Program-made: the position numbers and the translations under genes
Assembly: GCF_002163585.1 (NCBI RefSeq)
Contig: NZ_CP015579.1
Coordinates: 1,922,001-1,986,000 of the forward strand
Direction of reading: 5' to 3'
Source: Tatumella citrea
GTDB lineage: Bacteria; Pseudomonadota; Gammaproteobacteria; Enterobacterales; Enterobacteriaceae
DNA: 64,000 nucleotides
In this document: piece after piece, positions 17,915 to 26,353 of the stretch
How the letters are laid out: each line of letters begins with the position of its first letter
Numbering within the stretch: the first letter of the stretch is position 1
The notes under the pieces: model-generated
What the model was told of the DNA's origin: nothing
The model's input: the letters and a program-made list of their open reading frames with translations, nothing else
Database searches by the model: none

Positions 17915-19090
17915 ATGTCAGACTTTGTTATTCCGGGAATTAAACGCTATGAACCCGAGATGATTGCTATTCGCCGCCATCTGCATGCACACCCGGAACT
18001 GAGCCTTGAAGAATATGAAACCAGTCAGTTTGTGGCAGAAAAACTGACAGAGTGGGGTTATCAGGTAACCCGTGAGCTCGGGAAAACCGGGCTGGTAGGG
18101 TCTCTGAAAAAAGGCACTTCTGACAAATCGATTGGCCTGCGTGCTGATATGGATGCACTACCGGTTCAGGAAGCGACAGGATTAAGCTACGCCAGTACCC
18201 ATCCTGGCAGAATGCATGCCTGTGGCCATGATGGTCACACCACCATATTACTGGCCGCTGCCAGGTACCTGGCGGAGGATGAGTGTCAGTTTGACGGTAC
18301 TGTACATCTTATTTTTCAGCCGGCAGAAGAGGCGATTGGCGGGGCAGACCTGATGATTAAAGACGGTCTGTTTGAGCGATTTCCCTGTGATGCAGTCTAT
18401 GCGCTGCATAACCGTCCGGGTTTAACCGCCGGTAAATTTGGTTTTTATGCCGGACATTTTATGGCCTCGGCAGATACAGTGAAAGTGACGGTGCAGGGCA
18501 AAGGGGGCCACGGCGCTCATCCGGAAACCACGGTTGACCCTATTCTGGTTGCTTCAGCGCTGGTTATGTCACTGCAAACGATTGTTTCCCGTAATGTTAC
18601 CCCGGGTGAAACGGCTATTGTTACTGTGGGTACCTTTCATGCAGGATTTGCCTCAAACGTAATTCCGGAAACTGCGGAAATGGAACTGACAGTAAGAGCA
18701 ATGAAGCCGGAGGTGCGTGAATTACTGATCCGCCGGATTCACGAAATTTGTGAGCTGACTGCGAAAAGCTATGGTGCCAGCGCCAGTCTGCAGGTCTATG
18801 AGTCTTATCCTGTGCTGACCAACAGCGATAAGCATACGGCTGAGGCCAAAGCACTGGCTATCGAAGTTTTTGGCCGCGATGCAGTTGAAGACAATATTAT
18901 TCCATCTACCGGTAGCGAAGATTTCTCCTTTATGCTGGAAAAACGTCCGGGAACCTATTTTTTGTTGGGGAACGACGGGGAAGGGAAACAGGGATGTTCA
19001 CTGCATAATCCGGGCTATGATTTTAACGATCAGATTATCTCTGCCGGAGCATCATTTTTTGTGAAACTGGTTCAGCAACATTGCCGTTAA
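17915..19090 (+). CDS. M20D-family amidohydrolase (hippurate/IAA-amino acid hydrolase type)
   Basis: A 391-residue cytosolic metallopeptidase that removes N-acyl groups from amino acids. Metal-binding and catalytic motifs are visible: RRHLHAHPELS (20-30), RADMDALP with an invariant Asp, MHACGHDGHT around 102-111, PAEEAIGGA with the catalytic Glu pair, GKGGHGAHPE and the late TGSEDFSF. Full length for the family. GAGAG precedes the ATG. Nearby genes encode an amino-acid binding protein and an acetyltransferase, consistent with N-acyl amino acid turnover, but the true substrate is unknown. Confidence 0.88.
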   Translation: MSDFVIPGIKRYEPEMIAIRRHLHAHPELSLEEYETSQFVAEKLTEWGYQVTRELGKTGLVGSLKKGTSDKSIGLRADMDALPVQEATGLSYASTHPGRMHACGHDGHTTILLAAARYLAEDECQFDGTVHLIFQPAEEAIGGADLMIKDGLFERFPCDAVYALHNRPGLTAGKFGFYAGHFMASADTVKVTVQGKGGHGAHPETTVDPILVASALVMSLQTIVSRNVTPGETAIVTVGTFHAGFASNVIPETAEMELTVRAMKPEVRELLIRRIHEICELTAKSYGASASLQVYESYPVLTNSDKHTAEAKALAIEVFGRDAVEDNIIPSTGSEDFSFMLEKRPGTYFLLGNDGEGKQGCSLHNPGYDFNDQIISAGASFFVKLVQQHCR

Positions 19091-19130
19091 CCGGCCTGGC
19101 CGGTCGCTGTTTTGTGGTTACAGATTAAAT

Positions 19131-19150
19131 CCCCGGCCAGCAGGCCGGGG
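19131..19150. terminator. bidirectional terminator between the amidohydrolase and binding-protein genes
   Basis: Perfect 8-bp stem CCCCGGCC/GGCCGGGG with loop AGCA. On the minus side ATTTAATC follows. A second small hairpin (ACCGG/CCGGT) directly after the amidohydrolase stop at 19090-19104 adds to it. Confidence 0.7.
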
Positions 19151-19156
19151 TAAATA

Positions 19157-19933
19157 TTACATCTTCGGATAGACACTGAAGGTGAAGTATTTTTTCTCAA
19201 TACGATCGTATTCACCGCTTTTATGAATCGCAGCAATCGCATTGTTGATTAGCGTCAGACGCGCGGTATCTCCCTTGCGCAGGCCAATCCCTGATCCCTG
19301 ACCAAAGAACGCCTTATCTTCCGGTTTCGCGCTGATAAAATAACCTTTGCCTTGCGGGGTTTTCAGGAAGCCATTATCCGCGGTCACTGCATCAGTCAGC
19401 GTACCATCCAGACGACCTGCCACTAAATCAGGATAGACCTGATCCTGGTTCGCATAAGAAACCACCTGAACTCCGGCTGGTGCCCATTTGGCTTTAGCCC
19501 AGGCTTCCTGGGTTGTTCCCTGAGCAACACCGATAGTTTTGCCTTTCATGGTCGCGACATCGTCGGTGATTTTACTACCCTCTGGCACGACCAGAGCATT
19601 TGGGGTGTGATAGATCATGTCAGAGAAGGCAATCTGTTGTTCACGTTTTTCAGTGCGTGACATGGAAGAAAGGATGGCATCAAACTTTTTGGCCTTCAGA
19701 GCAGGGATAAGTGCATCAAACCCCAGTTCTGTCCATTCACATTTTACCTGTGCCTGTTTGCAAATCGCATTACCGATATCAATATCGAATCCCTGCAGAG
19801 AACCATCGGCGCCTTTAAATTCGAATGGCGGAAACGTCGGATCGACGGCAAAACGTAATACTTCCTGAGCGCTGGCAGTAGCACTGACACAAAACAAGCC
19901 GGCCAGAAAAACGGCAGATACGATTTTTTTCAC
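19157..19933 (-). CDS. periplasmic polar amino acid binding protein (HisJ/ArgT/ArtJ-like)
   Basis: A 258-residue family 3 solute-binding protein with signal peptide MKKIVSAVFLAGLFCVSATASA-QE. The ligand-binding pattern is complete: FAVDPTFPPFEFKG, GFDIDIGNAICKQ, DALIPALKAKKFDAILSSMSRTEKR and QGTTQEAW. Sequence style suggests a basic amino acid such as arginine, lysine or histidine. The start is GTG with AAGG ten bases upstream. No permease or ATPase gene is adjacent, so it must share a transporter encoded elsewhere. Confidence 0.88.
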   Translation of the reverse strand: MKKIVSAVFLAGLFCVSATASAQEVLRFAVDPTFPPFEFKGADGSLQGFDIDIGNAICKQAQVKCEWTELGFDALIPALKAKKFDAILSSMSRTEKREQQIAFSDMIYHTPNALVVPEGSKITDDVATMKGKTIGVAQGTTQEAWAKAKWAPAGVQVVSYANQDQVYPDLVAGRLDGTLTDAVTADNGFLKTPQGKGYFISAKPEDKAFFGQGSGIGLRKGDTARLTLINNAIAAIHKSGEYDRIEKKYFTFSVYPKM

Positions 19934-20231
19934 TGAATTATTACCTTACTGAGTTATGAATACCCTGAACCGTGATATTCCGCTTCCGGAGAAGCAGACC
20001 ACGAAATCACACTATCCGGCGAGTGTCTGTCCACGCTCACCGGACATTCGATAGTAAAACAATCGTATATTGTGAACAATCATTAATGGATGTTTACATC
20101 TCAGGCAGGGTTGAGCCTGTTTTCCGCCGCCTGGCGGTGACAAAGATGATTTACCCCAAACGGTTAAGCGCTTATGCTGAAGCTCAGCTTATGTTCTGGC
20201 TGTGGAAATGAAAATCGTCTAAGGAGTCCGG

Positions 20232-21077
20232 ATGAGTTTTGAGTTGCGTCGTATGGAGCCGGAGGATTTACCTGCCGGATACCGGCTGACCCAAATGATG
20301 CACTGGCCACACCGGCTGCAAGACTGGCAACAGGCACTTTCACTCGGAGAGGGCGTGGTTGCTGTTCAGGATCAACAGATTGTCGGTTGTGCGCTGGTCT
20401 GGCGTTGGGGAGAACAGCGCAGCACCCTGGGGCTGGTGATTGTTGATCCTGCGGTTCAGGGCGCCGGGATTGGTAAAGCAATGTTAAGTACTCTGCTGGA
20501 AAAAGTCGCCGGCACCAATGTTCGGCTGCATGCGACTGAGGCAGGTAAAGGCTTGTATCAGAAATTTGGTTTTACTGTACAGGGTACTGTCCACCAGCAT
20601 CAGTTTGCACAACTGCCGGTTTTGCCAGCACCAGTGCTCGCAAAAGAACAGCAGATTCGCCGTCTGAATGAAGGGGAACTGCCACAGATTATTGATTTTG
20701 ACCAGCAGGCTCACGGGCTTTATCGACCGGCACTGTATCAGCAATTATTTGCCTCAGAAGCCTTGTGGGTGCTGGAGCAACAAGGAAAGATCGACGGTTT
20801 TGTTTGTCTGCGTAAATTTGGACATGGATATCAGGCTGGCCCCTTAATCGCCCGCAATGAGCGGGATGCGAGACTGTTATTTAGTCATTGTGCCGCTTCG
20901 CTGGCGGGCGAGTTTTTGCGTATTGATACGCATGGAGATACCTCATTTTCTGAGTGGCTGACAGTGTGCGGGCTGCCGATAGTTGACACCCCGTTACTGA
21001 TGATTCGTGGTATGCCACCCGTTAAAACTGAAGGTGGCATGCTGGACTTTGGGTTTATGACACAAGCGATGGGCTAA
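20232..21077 (+). CDS. GNAT-family N-acetyltransferase with two GNAT halves
   Basis: A 281-residue protein. The first half contains the acetyl-CoA loop (VDPAVQGAGIGKAMLSTLLEK, residues about 77-97) and the LYQKFGFTVQG segment of GNAT enzymes. The second half repeats the fold in degenerate form (RNERDARLLFSHC). Acceptor substrate unknown. GGAG lies 7 bases before the ATG at 20232. Its stop overlaps the start of ghrA (TAATG), so the two genes are co-translated. Confidence 0.8.
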   Translation: MSFELRRMEPEDLPAGYRLTQMMHWPHRLQDWQQALSLGEGVVAVQDQQIVGCALVWRWGEQRSTLGLVIVDPAVQGAGIGKAMLSTLLEKVAGTNVRLHATEAGKGLYQKFGFTVQGTVHQHQFAQLPVLPAPVLAKEQQIRRLNEGELPQIIDFDQQAHGLYRPALYQQLFASEALWVLEQQGKIDGFVCLRKFGHGYQAGPLIARNERDARLLFSHCAASLAGEFLRIDTHGDTSFSEWLTVCGLPIVDTPLLMIRGMPPVKTEGGMLDFGFMTQAMG

Positions 21078-22006
21078 TGAGCATTGTTTATTATCATTCG
21101 AACACAGAACGCGGACAAATCTGGAAAACCTGGCTGGCAGAACATGCCCCGGACCAACAATTTTTTATCTGGCCGGAGGCCGGAGACCCACAGGCAGTAA
21201 AGTATCTGGTGTGCTGGGAAATCCCGCCTGATTTACAACAGTTATTTCCTAATCTGCAGGTGATCTTTTCGGTAGGCGCCGGAGCAGACCAGTTCAATTA
21301 TTCATTGTTACCGGAAGGTGTCAAAGTAGTAAGAATGATTGAGCCAGGCCTCAAACAGGATATGGTGGGCTATATTACTTTTTCGGTGCTTGCCTTACAG
21401 CGTGGTATGCCTCGTTATCTGCAACAACAGCAACAACAACTCTGGCAAAAACATCCGGCACCACAGGCGGAGCACTGTCGGGTCGGCATTCTGGGGTTGG
21501 GAACGCTGGGTCAGGCAGCGGCCAGTCAGTTAATCTCGCTGGGATTCAGCTGTGCCGGCTGGAGTCGCACGGAGAAAACCATTTCCGGGGTACGTTGCTG
21601 GCATGGTGATGAGCAACTGGCAGAATTTCTGGCGAACACTGATATTCTGGTGTGTTTGTTGCCACTGACCGCACTCACCCGTGGGATTTTATGCAGCTCT
21701 TTGTTTGACCAGTTACCAACAGGAGCTTCGCTGGTTCATGCCGGAAGAGGCCAGCAACTGAATCATGACGATTTGCTGCTGGCACTGGATAGCGGGCAGT
21801 TAAGCCATGCGATAGTCGATGTGACCGATCCCGAGCCATTACCGGTAGGCCATCCGTTCTGGTCTCATCCCGGAATCTGGCTGACGCCTCATATGGCCAG
21901 TGAAACCCGCTCTGAATCTTCAGTAAAAGTGTTACTGGAAAACATTCTTCGCCATGACCGTGGAGAAGAAATGAGCGGGGTGATTGATCCCCACCGCGGC
22001 TACTAA
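21077..22006 (+). CDS. ghrA: glyoxylate/hydroxypyruvate reductase A
   Basis: NADPH-dependent 2-hydroxyacid dehydrogenase, 309 residues, which reduces glyoxylate and hydroxypyruvate and, in some relatives, ketogluconates. Visible features are the substrate-binding FSVGAGADQ near 69-77, the nucleotide-binding GILGLGTLG near 138, the Arg-containing HAGRGQQL, the acidic VTDPEPLP and catalytic His in LTPHMAS. This pattern fits GhrA rather than GhrB. Reduction of keto acids fits a bacterium that makes ketogluconates in its periplasm, though this link is inferred. Confidence 0.9.
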   Translation: MSIVYYHSNTERGQIWKTWLAEHAPDQQFFIWPEAGDPQAVKYLVCWEIPPDLQQLFPNLQVIFSVGAGADQFNYSLLPEGVKVVRMIEPGLKQDMVGYITFSVLALQRGMPRYLQQQQQQLWQKHPAPQAEHCRVGILGLGTLGQAAASQLISLGFSCAGWSRTEKTISGVRCWHGDEQLAEFLANTDILVCLLPLTALTRGILCSSLFDQLPTGASLVHAGRGQQLNHDDLLLALDSGQLSHAIVDVTDPEPLPVGHPFWSHPGIWLTPHMASETRSESSVKVLLENILRHDRGEEMSGVIDPHRGY

Positions 22007-22034
22007 ATCATCAGTAGCGTGAACGCATTTTTCG

Positions 22035-22067
22035 GGTCGCTGTCACAGCGTGCTGCTGGCAGCGACC
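22035..22067. terminator. hairpin between ghrA and the DUF1330 gene
   Basis: Stem GGTCGCTG/CAGCGACC with a 17-base loop lies between convergent genes ending at 22006 and 22073. It has no clear T tract, so this is a weak call. Confidence 0.4.
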
Positions 22068-22072
22068 TGCAA

Positions 22073-22363
22073 TTATGCGATTCCGTCAGTCAGTACGACG
22101 CGATACTTCGCACCTTTCAGACGGTGCTGCTTCGCTTCCTGGTAAGCAGGGCTGTAATACCAGGCTTTAGCCGCCTCCATATCCGGAAACTTCAGTAATA
22201 CCACACCTTCAGTTCCCGGGCCTTCCAGTGCTTCTGCCGCGCCGTAAAAAGCCAGCGGGGTCATCGGATGGTCGCCGCGTGCTGCAGAGGCTTTTTCGCT
22301 GTAAACCTGCATTTCGTCCTGATCAACGGTTTCATCGCGAATAAAAATTACGTAAGCAGTCAT
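22073..22363 (-). CDS. DUF1330 domain protein
   Basis: A 96-residue protein from the ATG at 22363, preceded by AGAAGGAC; an upstream in-frame extension to 22399 lacks a ribosome-binding site. It shows the DUF1330 pattern: MTAYVIFIRDE start, AFYGAAEALEGP, VVLLKFPDMEAAKAWYYSPAYQEA and a final VVLTDGIA. These are small dimeric alpha-beta barrel (ferredoxin-like) proteins of undefined biochemical role. It may be transcribed with nothing else; curA starts 1.2 kb upstream on the same strand. Confidence 0.85.
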   Translation of the reverse strand: MTAYVIFIRDETVDQDEMQVYSEKASAARGDHPMTPLAFYGAAEALEGPGTEGVVLLKFPDMEAAKAWYYSPAYQEAKQHRLKGAKYRVVLTDGIA

Positions 22364-22484
22364 CTTATTGTCCTTCTGATTTACCAGATTAAATTTCAAA
22401 GTTACTGCGCAATCGGCCAGTAGCGTTTGGTATTCACCGCCGGATGACCGGAGGCTTTACTGTGACTATCCGTCTTTGCGGTTG

Positions 22485-23519
22485 TCAGTCAGCAGCGACT
22501 CGTATCACCAGCTTACCGTGATTGTGACCCTGTAACATTCCACTAAATGCCTGTGGGGCTTGTTCCAGCCCCTCAACAATATCCTCGCGATAATAAATTT
22601 TATCCTGACGCAGCCATTCTGCCATCATGGTACGAAACGCGGGGAAATGCGGGGCATAGTCATCAAAAATGATAAAACCCTGAATGCGGATACGTTTTTT
22701 TAACAGAGAGCTAATAAATGCCGGCAGTCTGTCAGGACCCTGCGGTGAATCAGTATTGTTATAACGTGCAGCCACACCACAGACCGGAATTCTGGCTTTG
22801 GGATTGAGTAAAGGAACTACCGCGTCAAATACCGCTCCGCCGACATTTTCAAAATAGATATCGATACCTTGCGGGCAAGCCTGGCGTAGTTTTTGCGAAA
22901 AGTCCGGGTCCCGATGGTTGAGACAGAGGTCGAAACCGGCATTCTCTGTGGCGTCACGGCATTTTTCATCACTACCGGCAATACCGACTACGCGACAGCC
23001 TTTCATTTTAGCTATCTGACCCACCGTACTTCCTACCGGCCCGGTGGCGGCTGCAACCACCAGCGTTTCGCCGGATTTCGGCTGACCGATATCGGTCAGA
23101 CCCATCCAGGCGGTAAAGCCTGGCATACCAGCCACACCCAGTGACAATGAAGGATGGTCAGGGTGGGAACCCAGATTTATCACCGTCCCTGCATCTGCCA
23201 CCGCGTAATCCTGCCAGCCTGCATAAGCCAGTACCCAGTCATTGGGCTTAAAATCAGGATGCCCGGAACTCACCACGCGACTAATCGTGCCGCCAACCAT
23301 TACTGCGCCAACCTCGACAGGGGCAGCATAAGAAGGAGCATCGCTCATCCGGCCCCGCATATAGGGGTCGAGTGACAAATAAACCGTTCTCAGTAACAAC
23401 TGACCATCTTCAGGCTGCGGGATATCAATGGTTTCCAGACGAAAATTATCTTCAGTCGGACTGCCGTGTGGTCGCGAAGCCAATACCCAGCGGCGGTTAG
23501 TCCCTGTTGTCTGTTGCAT
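22485..23519 (-). CDS. curA: NADPH-dependent oxidoreductase, CurA (curcumin reductase) family
   Basis: A 344-residue medium-chain reductase without zinc ligands that reduces alpha,beta-unsaturated carbonyls; the E. coli relative CurA (YncB) reduces curcumin. Motifs are the N-terminal LRTVYLSLDPYMRGRMSD, cofactor loop AATGPVGSTVGQIAK near 155-170 and YFENVGG. The start is set at 23519, where AGGAG sits six bases upstream; an in-frame GTG/ATG at 23537 is less likely. A TetR-type operator candidate overlaps its promoter, and the TetR gene lies directly upstream on the same strand. Confidence 0.88.
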   Translation of the reverse strand: MQQTTGTNRRWVLASRPHGSPTEDNFRLETIDIPQPEDGQLLLRTVYLSLDPYMRGRMSDAPSYAAPVEVGAVMVGGTISRVVSSGHPDFKPNDWVLAYAGWQDYAVADAGTVINLGSHPDHPSLSLGVAGMPGFTAWMGLTDIGQPKSGETLVVAAATGPVGSTVGQIAKMKGCRVVGIAGSDEKCRDATENAGFDLCLNHRDPDFSQKLRQACPQGIDIYFENVGGAVFDAVVPLLNPKARIPVCGVAARYNNTDSPQGPDRLPAFISSLLKKRIRIQGFIIFDDYAPHFPAFRTMMAEWLRQDKIYYREDIVEGLEQAPQAFSGMLQGHNHGKLVIRVAAD

Positions 23520-23539
23520 AAATACTCCTGCTTTCAATT

Positions 23540-23552
23540 AGACCAGTCGTCT
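23540..23552. promoter_or_regulatory. operator-like inverted repeat before curA
   Basis: AGAC-CAGTC-GTCT is an inverted repeat 20-30 bases upstream of curA and downstream of the TetR gene. It resembles the TAGAC/GTCTA half sites of NemR/AcuR-type TetR repressors. The pairing with the neighbouring regulator is inferred. Confidence 0.45.
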
Positions 23553-23621
23553 TGATGTTAAGCAAAAAGCGTCTGTTGAGTAAGAGCAGAGGCACTCAGT
23601 CGCACTAATTGGCAAGTGAAA

Positions 23622-24218
23622 TCAGCACTCCAGCAAGCGCCGGGTCAGGGTCATTGCGGACTGCAAAGGTAAAATATCTCCGGAAATTTTCCCTAACATA
23701 CTGGCGCCTATCCATAACTGGTAGAGATTTCTGGCGAACATCAGGCTGCCTTCCGGCGGTATACGGAAATTTTCCTGGTTTGCCAGCATATCCACCAGCA
23801 TTGACAGGCGACGAATAATTTCACCGGTGCCGCGGTCCAGCACTTCACGCATGCTGTCAGACAGATCACTGACTTCTGAACCCAGTTTGACCGCCAGGCA
23901 TTTATGCCCTTTAGGAATATGCTGACTGTCCGTTTCCAGCCAGTCTTGCCAGTAAATCATCAGGCTCTCTCTGGCACTCAGATTCAGGCTCATCAGCCGG
24001 TCCATATCTTCCATATAACGGCTGAAATAGTCCTCCAGCATCGCAGCACCAAACTCTTCTTTAGAGGAGAAATAGTAATAAAAAGAGCCTTTCGGTATGC
24101 CGGCGGCGGTGAGGATTTCGTTGAGTCCGACCGCAGCAAACCCCTTGCAGCTGATTATGTCTTTTGCAACCTGCAGAACACGCTGCCGGTTTTCGGCAAC
24201 GGAGGATGATGTATTCAT
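23622..24218 (-). CDS. TetR/AcrR-family transcriptional regulator
   Basis: A 198-residue repressor. The helix-turn-helix is at about residues 26-48 (GFAAVGLNEILTAAGIPKGSFYYYFSSKEEF), a pattern close to the NemR/AcuR group that senses electrophiles or acrylate. The rest is the helical ligand domain; C87/C198-type cysteines (HKCLAVKLG, LLEC) could act as sensors. It lies upstream of curA on the same strand with about 100 bases between, so it plausibly controls curA. Effector unknown. Confidence 0.85.
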   Translation of the reverse strand: MNTSSSVAENRQRVLQVAKDIISCKGFAAVGLNEILTAAGIPKGSFYYYFSSKEEFGAAMLEDYFSRYMEDMDRLMSLNLSARESLMIYWQDWLETDSQHIPKGHKCLAVKLGSEVSDLSDSMREVLDRGTGEIIRRLSMLVDMLANQENFRIPPEGSLMFARNLYQLWIGASMLGKISGDILPLQSAMTLTRRLLEC

Positions 24219-24573
24219 AGGACTATATACCTCTTAACGCGCTTGCGGTCCGGTAAACCGCCGGGCCCGGTGCCGGTAATCCGGTCGGCCCGCAGTATAG
24301 GGGACTGACCGGATAACAGGGTAGCCCGGCTGTGCGATACTGCGAATTCGCGGGGGAGAATCATAAAACAGCAGCAGGCTGGAAGTCTGCTGTGCGGGAT
24401 AATGACCAGCATGATCAGGCAGTGAACCACTCACATCATAATCTGCTTCAGACTGACGGGTGATTATGCGCGTGGTCCGGCACCACCGTTTAGTCAGCTA
24501 TCTGAGCCGGGTGACTTTTGTAGACCGGCTATGGGTTAAATCCGGGACAAGGGTGAAGCCGTAACAGAATGCC
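24219..24573. other. intergenic region between two TetR genes
   Basis: No supported gene. Short minus-strand frames here lack family resemblance and ribosome-binding sites. The stretch holds a 10-base palindrome GCGAATTCGC at 24342-24351 that could be an operator, and several CCGG-rich repeats. The promoter of the TetR gene at 24218 must lie here. Confidence 0.5.
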
Positions 24574-25188
24574 TTACGGCAGGGTCAGCTTCAGTATTGT
24601 CTGGCGAATATCATCAGCCTGTTGCAGGGAGAATCCGGATTTACCCAGCACCCGCAACCCCTGAGAAACAGCCACCAGTAGTGACGCGGTGGCCTGCGGG
24701 TCAAGATCTGCTCTGACCGAACCGTCAGTAATCCCTTGCTGCAGGTAGCGCACAAACCGCTGATGGTAGCGTTTCATCAGCCGGGCTATCTGAGCGGCAA
24801 TCTCAGGGTCTCCGGAGGCCAGTTCGCTGGCGCTGGTAACCACCAGACAACCAAGCCTGCCTGTTTCACCACTGCTGTTGGCCAGGTAGTGATCCAGCAA
24901 AATCCTGATATGTTGCATGCCATTACCGGCAGTTGACAGGGATGTTTCAAGACGCTGATTGTTAATATCCACATAGCGGGTCAGTGCCGCCAGAAACAGC
25001 CCGCGCTTGTCGGTGAAGGCTTTATACAGGCTTCCGGCTGTCAGCCCGGTTGCCTGACTAAGCAGGCTGATTGATGAACCGTGATAACCGGCCACAGTAA
25101 ACTGGCGGATTGCTGCATCCAGTACCTGGTCATAATCAAATTCACGGGGACGGCCAACGGCACGTTGAGTTTCAGAAGAGGTTTTCAT
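24574..25188 (-). CDS. TetR/AcrR-family transcriptional regulator
   Basis: A 204-residue regulator. The basic start VGRPREFDYDQ is followed by a helix-turn-helix at about 36-58 (YHGSSISLLSQATGLTAGSLYKAFTDKRGLF), typical of the AcrR/YcdC-like branch. The C-terminal part is a helical ligand domain of the kind found next to oxidoreductase or efflux genes. The stop codon lies inside a small inverted repeat (GCCGTAA/TTACGGC, 24558-24580). No obvious partner gene; the divergent or upstream LysR unit is on the same strand. Confidence 0.85.
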   Translation of the reverse strand: MKTSSETQRAVGRPREFDYDQVLDAAIRQFTVAGYHGSSISLLSQATGLTAGSLYKAFTDKRGLFLAALTRYVDINNQRLETSLSTAGNGMQHIRILLDHYLANSSGETGRLGCLVVTSASELASGDPEIAAQIARLMKRYHQRFVRYLQQGITDGSVRADLDPQATASLLVAVSQGLRVLGKSGFSLQQADDIRQTILKLTLP

Positions 25189-25248
25189 CCGGATATATTA
25201 GGAACCGATCAGATCCTAATCAAGCCGTATTTGTCGCATCTGAAAAAA

Positions 25249-26166
25249 TCATTCACTGCCTGGCTGCTGGCGGGTAATTTTTCGCAGGTAATCACTCAGA
25301 CCGTTGTACAGTTGCCGAACGGCGGGGGAAAGTTGCTGGCGATGTGGGCAGATCAGATACAGCGGGGCCGCTTCACCGGGGATTTCCGGCAAGACAATCT
25401 CAAGCCGCCCGGCCTGCACATCACTGCTGACATCAAGCCAGGATTTATAAACGATTCCACGCCCGTCCACCGCCCAGCGCCGGACAATGTCGGCATCATC
25501 ACATTGCCAGCGACTGTTTAAACTTAACTGACGAAGCTTACCCTGTTCAGGGAATTGCCATTTGTCATAGACGTGACCATTCAGGCTATACACCAGGCAC
25601 TGATGATGATGTAGGTCATCCAGTGACCCGGGAGTGCCATGTTTTTTCAGATATTCCGGCGAGGCTGCCAGAACCCGACGATTACTGTCAGCCAGTACTC
25701 TGGCCACATAACTCCGGTTGTCCGGAATGCCATAGCGTATTGCAACATCAATGGGATCACGAAAAACATCACTCAGTTGATCTGATACCGATAACTGTAG
25801 TGTTAATCCCTGATGTTGCTGACAGAAATCGCTGATCCAGGGTAATAACAGATTACGTCCACAGTCTGAAGGCAGGGCAATCCGCAATGTTCCCTGTAGC
25901 TGATCTGTGCCGCTTTTCAGACTTTGCTGGCCTGCCTGCATAACGGATAACATTTCACTGGCAAACGGCAGATACTTTTCGCCTTCTGCGGTCAGTCGCA
26001 GATTACGGGTAGAGCGGGCAAATAAACGCGTATCCAGCCGCTGCTCCAGTCTGGCGATAGCGGCACTGACCTGACCTGGCAGCAAACCCGCCTCTCTGGC
26101 AGCATTAGAAAAACTGCCGAGTGCGGCCACGCGGGTAAATAACCAGATATCTTCAAGACGTACCAT
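25249..26166 (-). CDS. LysR-family transcriptional regulator
   Basis: A 305-residue activator/repressor. The winged helix-turn-helix covers residues 1-60 (EDIWLFTRVAALGSFSNAAREAGLLPGQVSAAIARLE), followed by the two-lobed effector domain (GTLRIALPSDCGRNLLLPWI). It belongs to the branch found beside oxidoreductase genes. It is divergent from the zinc-type dehydrogenase gene at 26354, separated by 187 bases, so that gene is its likely target. Effector unknown. Confidence 0.87.
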   Translation of the reverse strand: MVRLEDIWLFTRVAALGSFSNAAREAGLLPGQVSAAIARLEQRLDTRLFARSTRNLRLTAEGEKYLPFASEMLSVMQAGQQSLKSGTDQLQGTLRIALPSDCGRNLLLPWISDFCQQHQGLTLQLSVSDQLSDVFRDPIDVAIRYGIPDNRSYVARVLADSNRRVLAASPEYLKKHGTPGSLDDLHHHQCLVYSLNGHVYDKWQFPEQGKLRQLSLNSRWQCDDADIVRRWAVDGRGIVYKSWLDVSSDVQAGRLEIVLPEIPGEAAPLYLICPHRQQLSPAVRQLYNGLSDYLRKITRQQPGSE

Positions 26167-26353
26167 TTCAGCTCCGTAATCTGTTTTTCCGGTGAATTAA
26201 TTACAATATTTTTCGCCGGAATGTATAGCTATTTTCACAATAATAGTGAAAGTGCTACCCGGCAAAGCGGCTGTTTCTTCCGCGTAAGGAGGGTAAAAAT
26301 GGGGACAACGGCGGGAAACTGCCAACCTATGTTAACGATATCCGGAGAGAATT

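Noticed and set aside
24215..24434. Two overlapping minus-strand frames of 66-71 codons between the TetR genes
   Set aside because: They read the same bases in different frames with Arg/Pro-rich, non-protein-like composition and no start signal.
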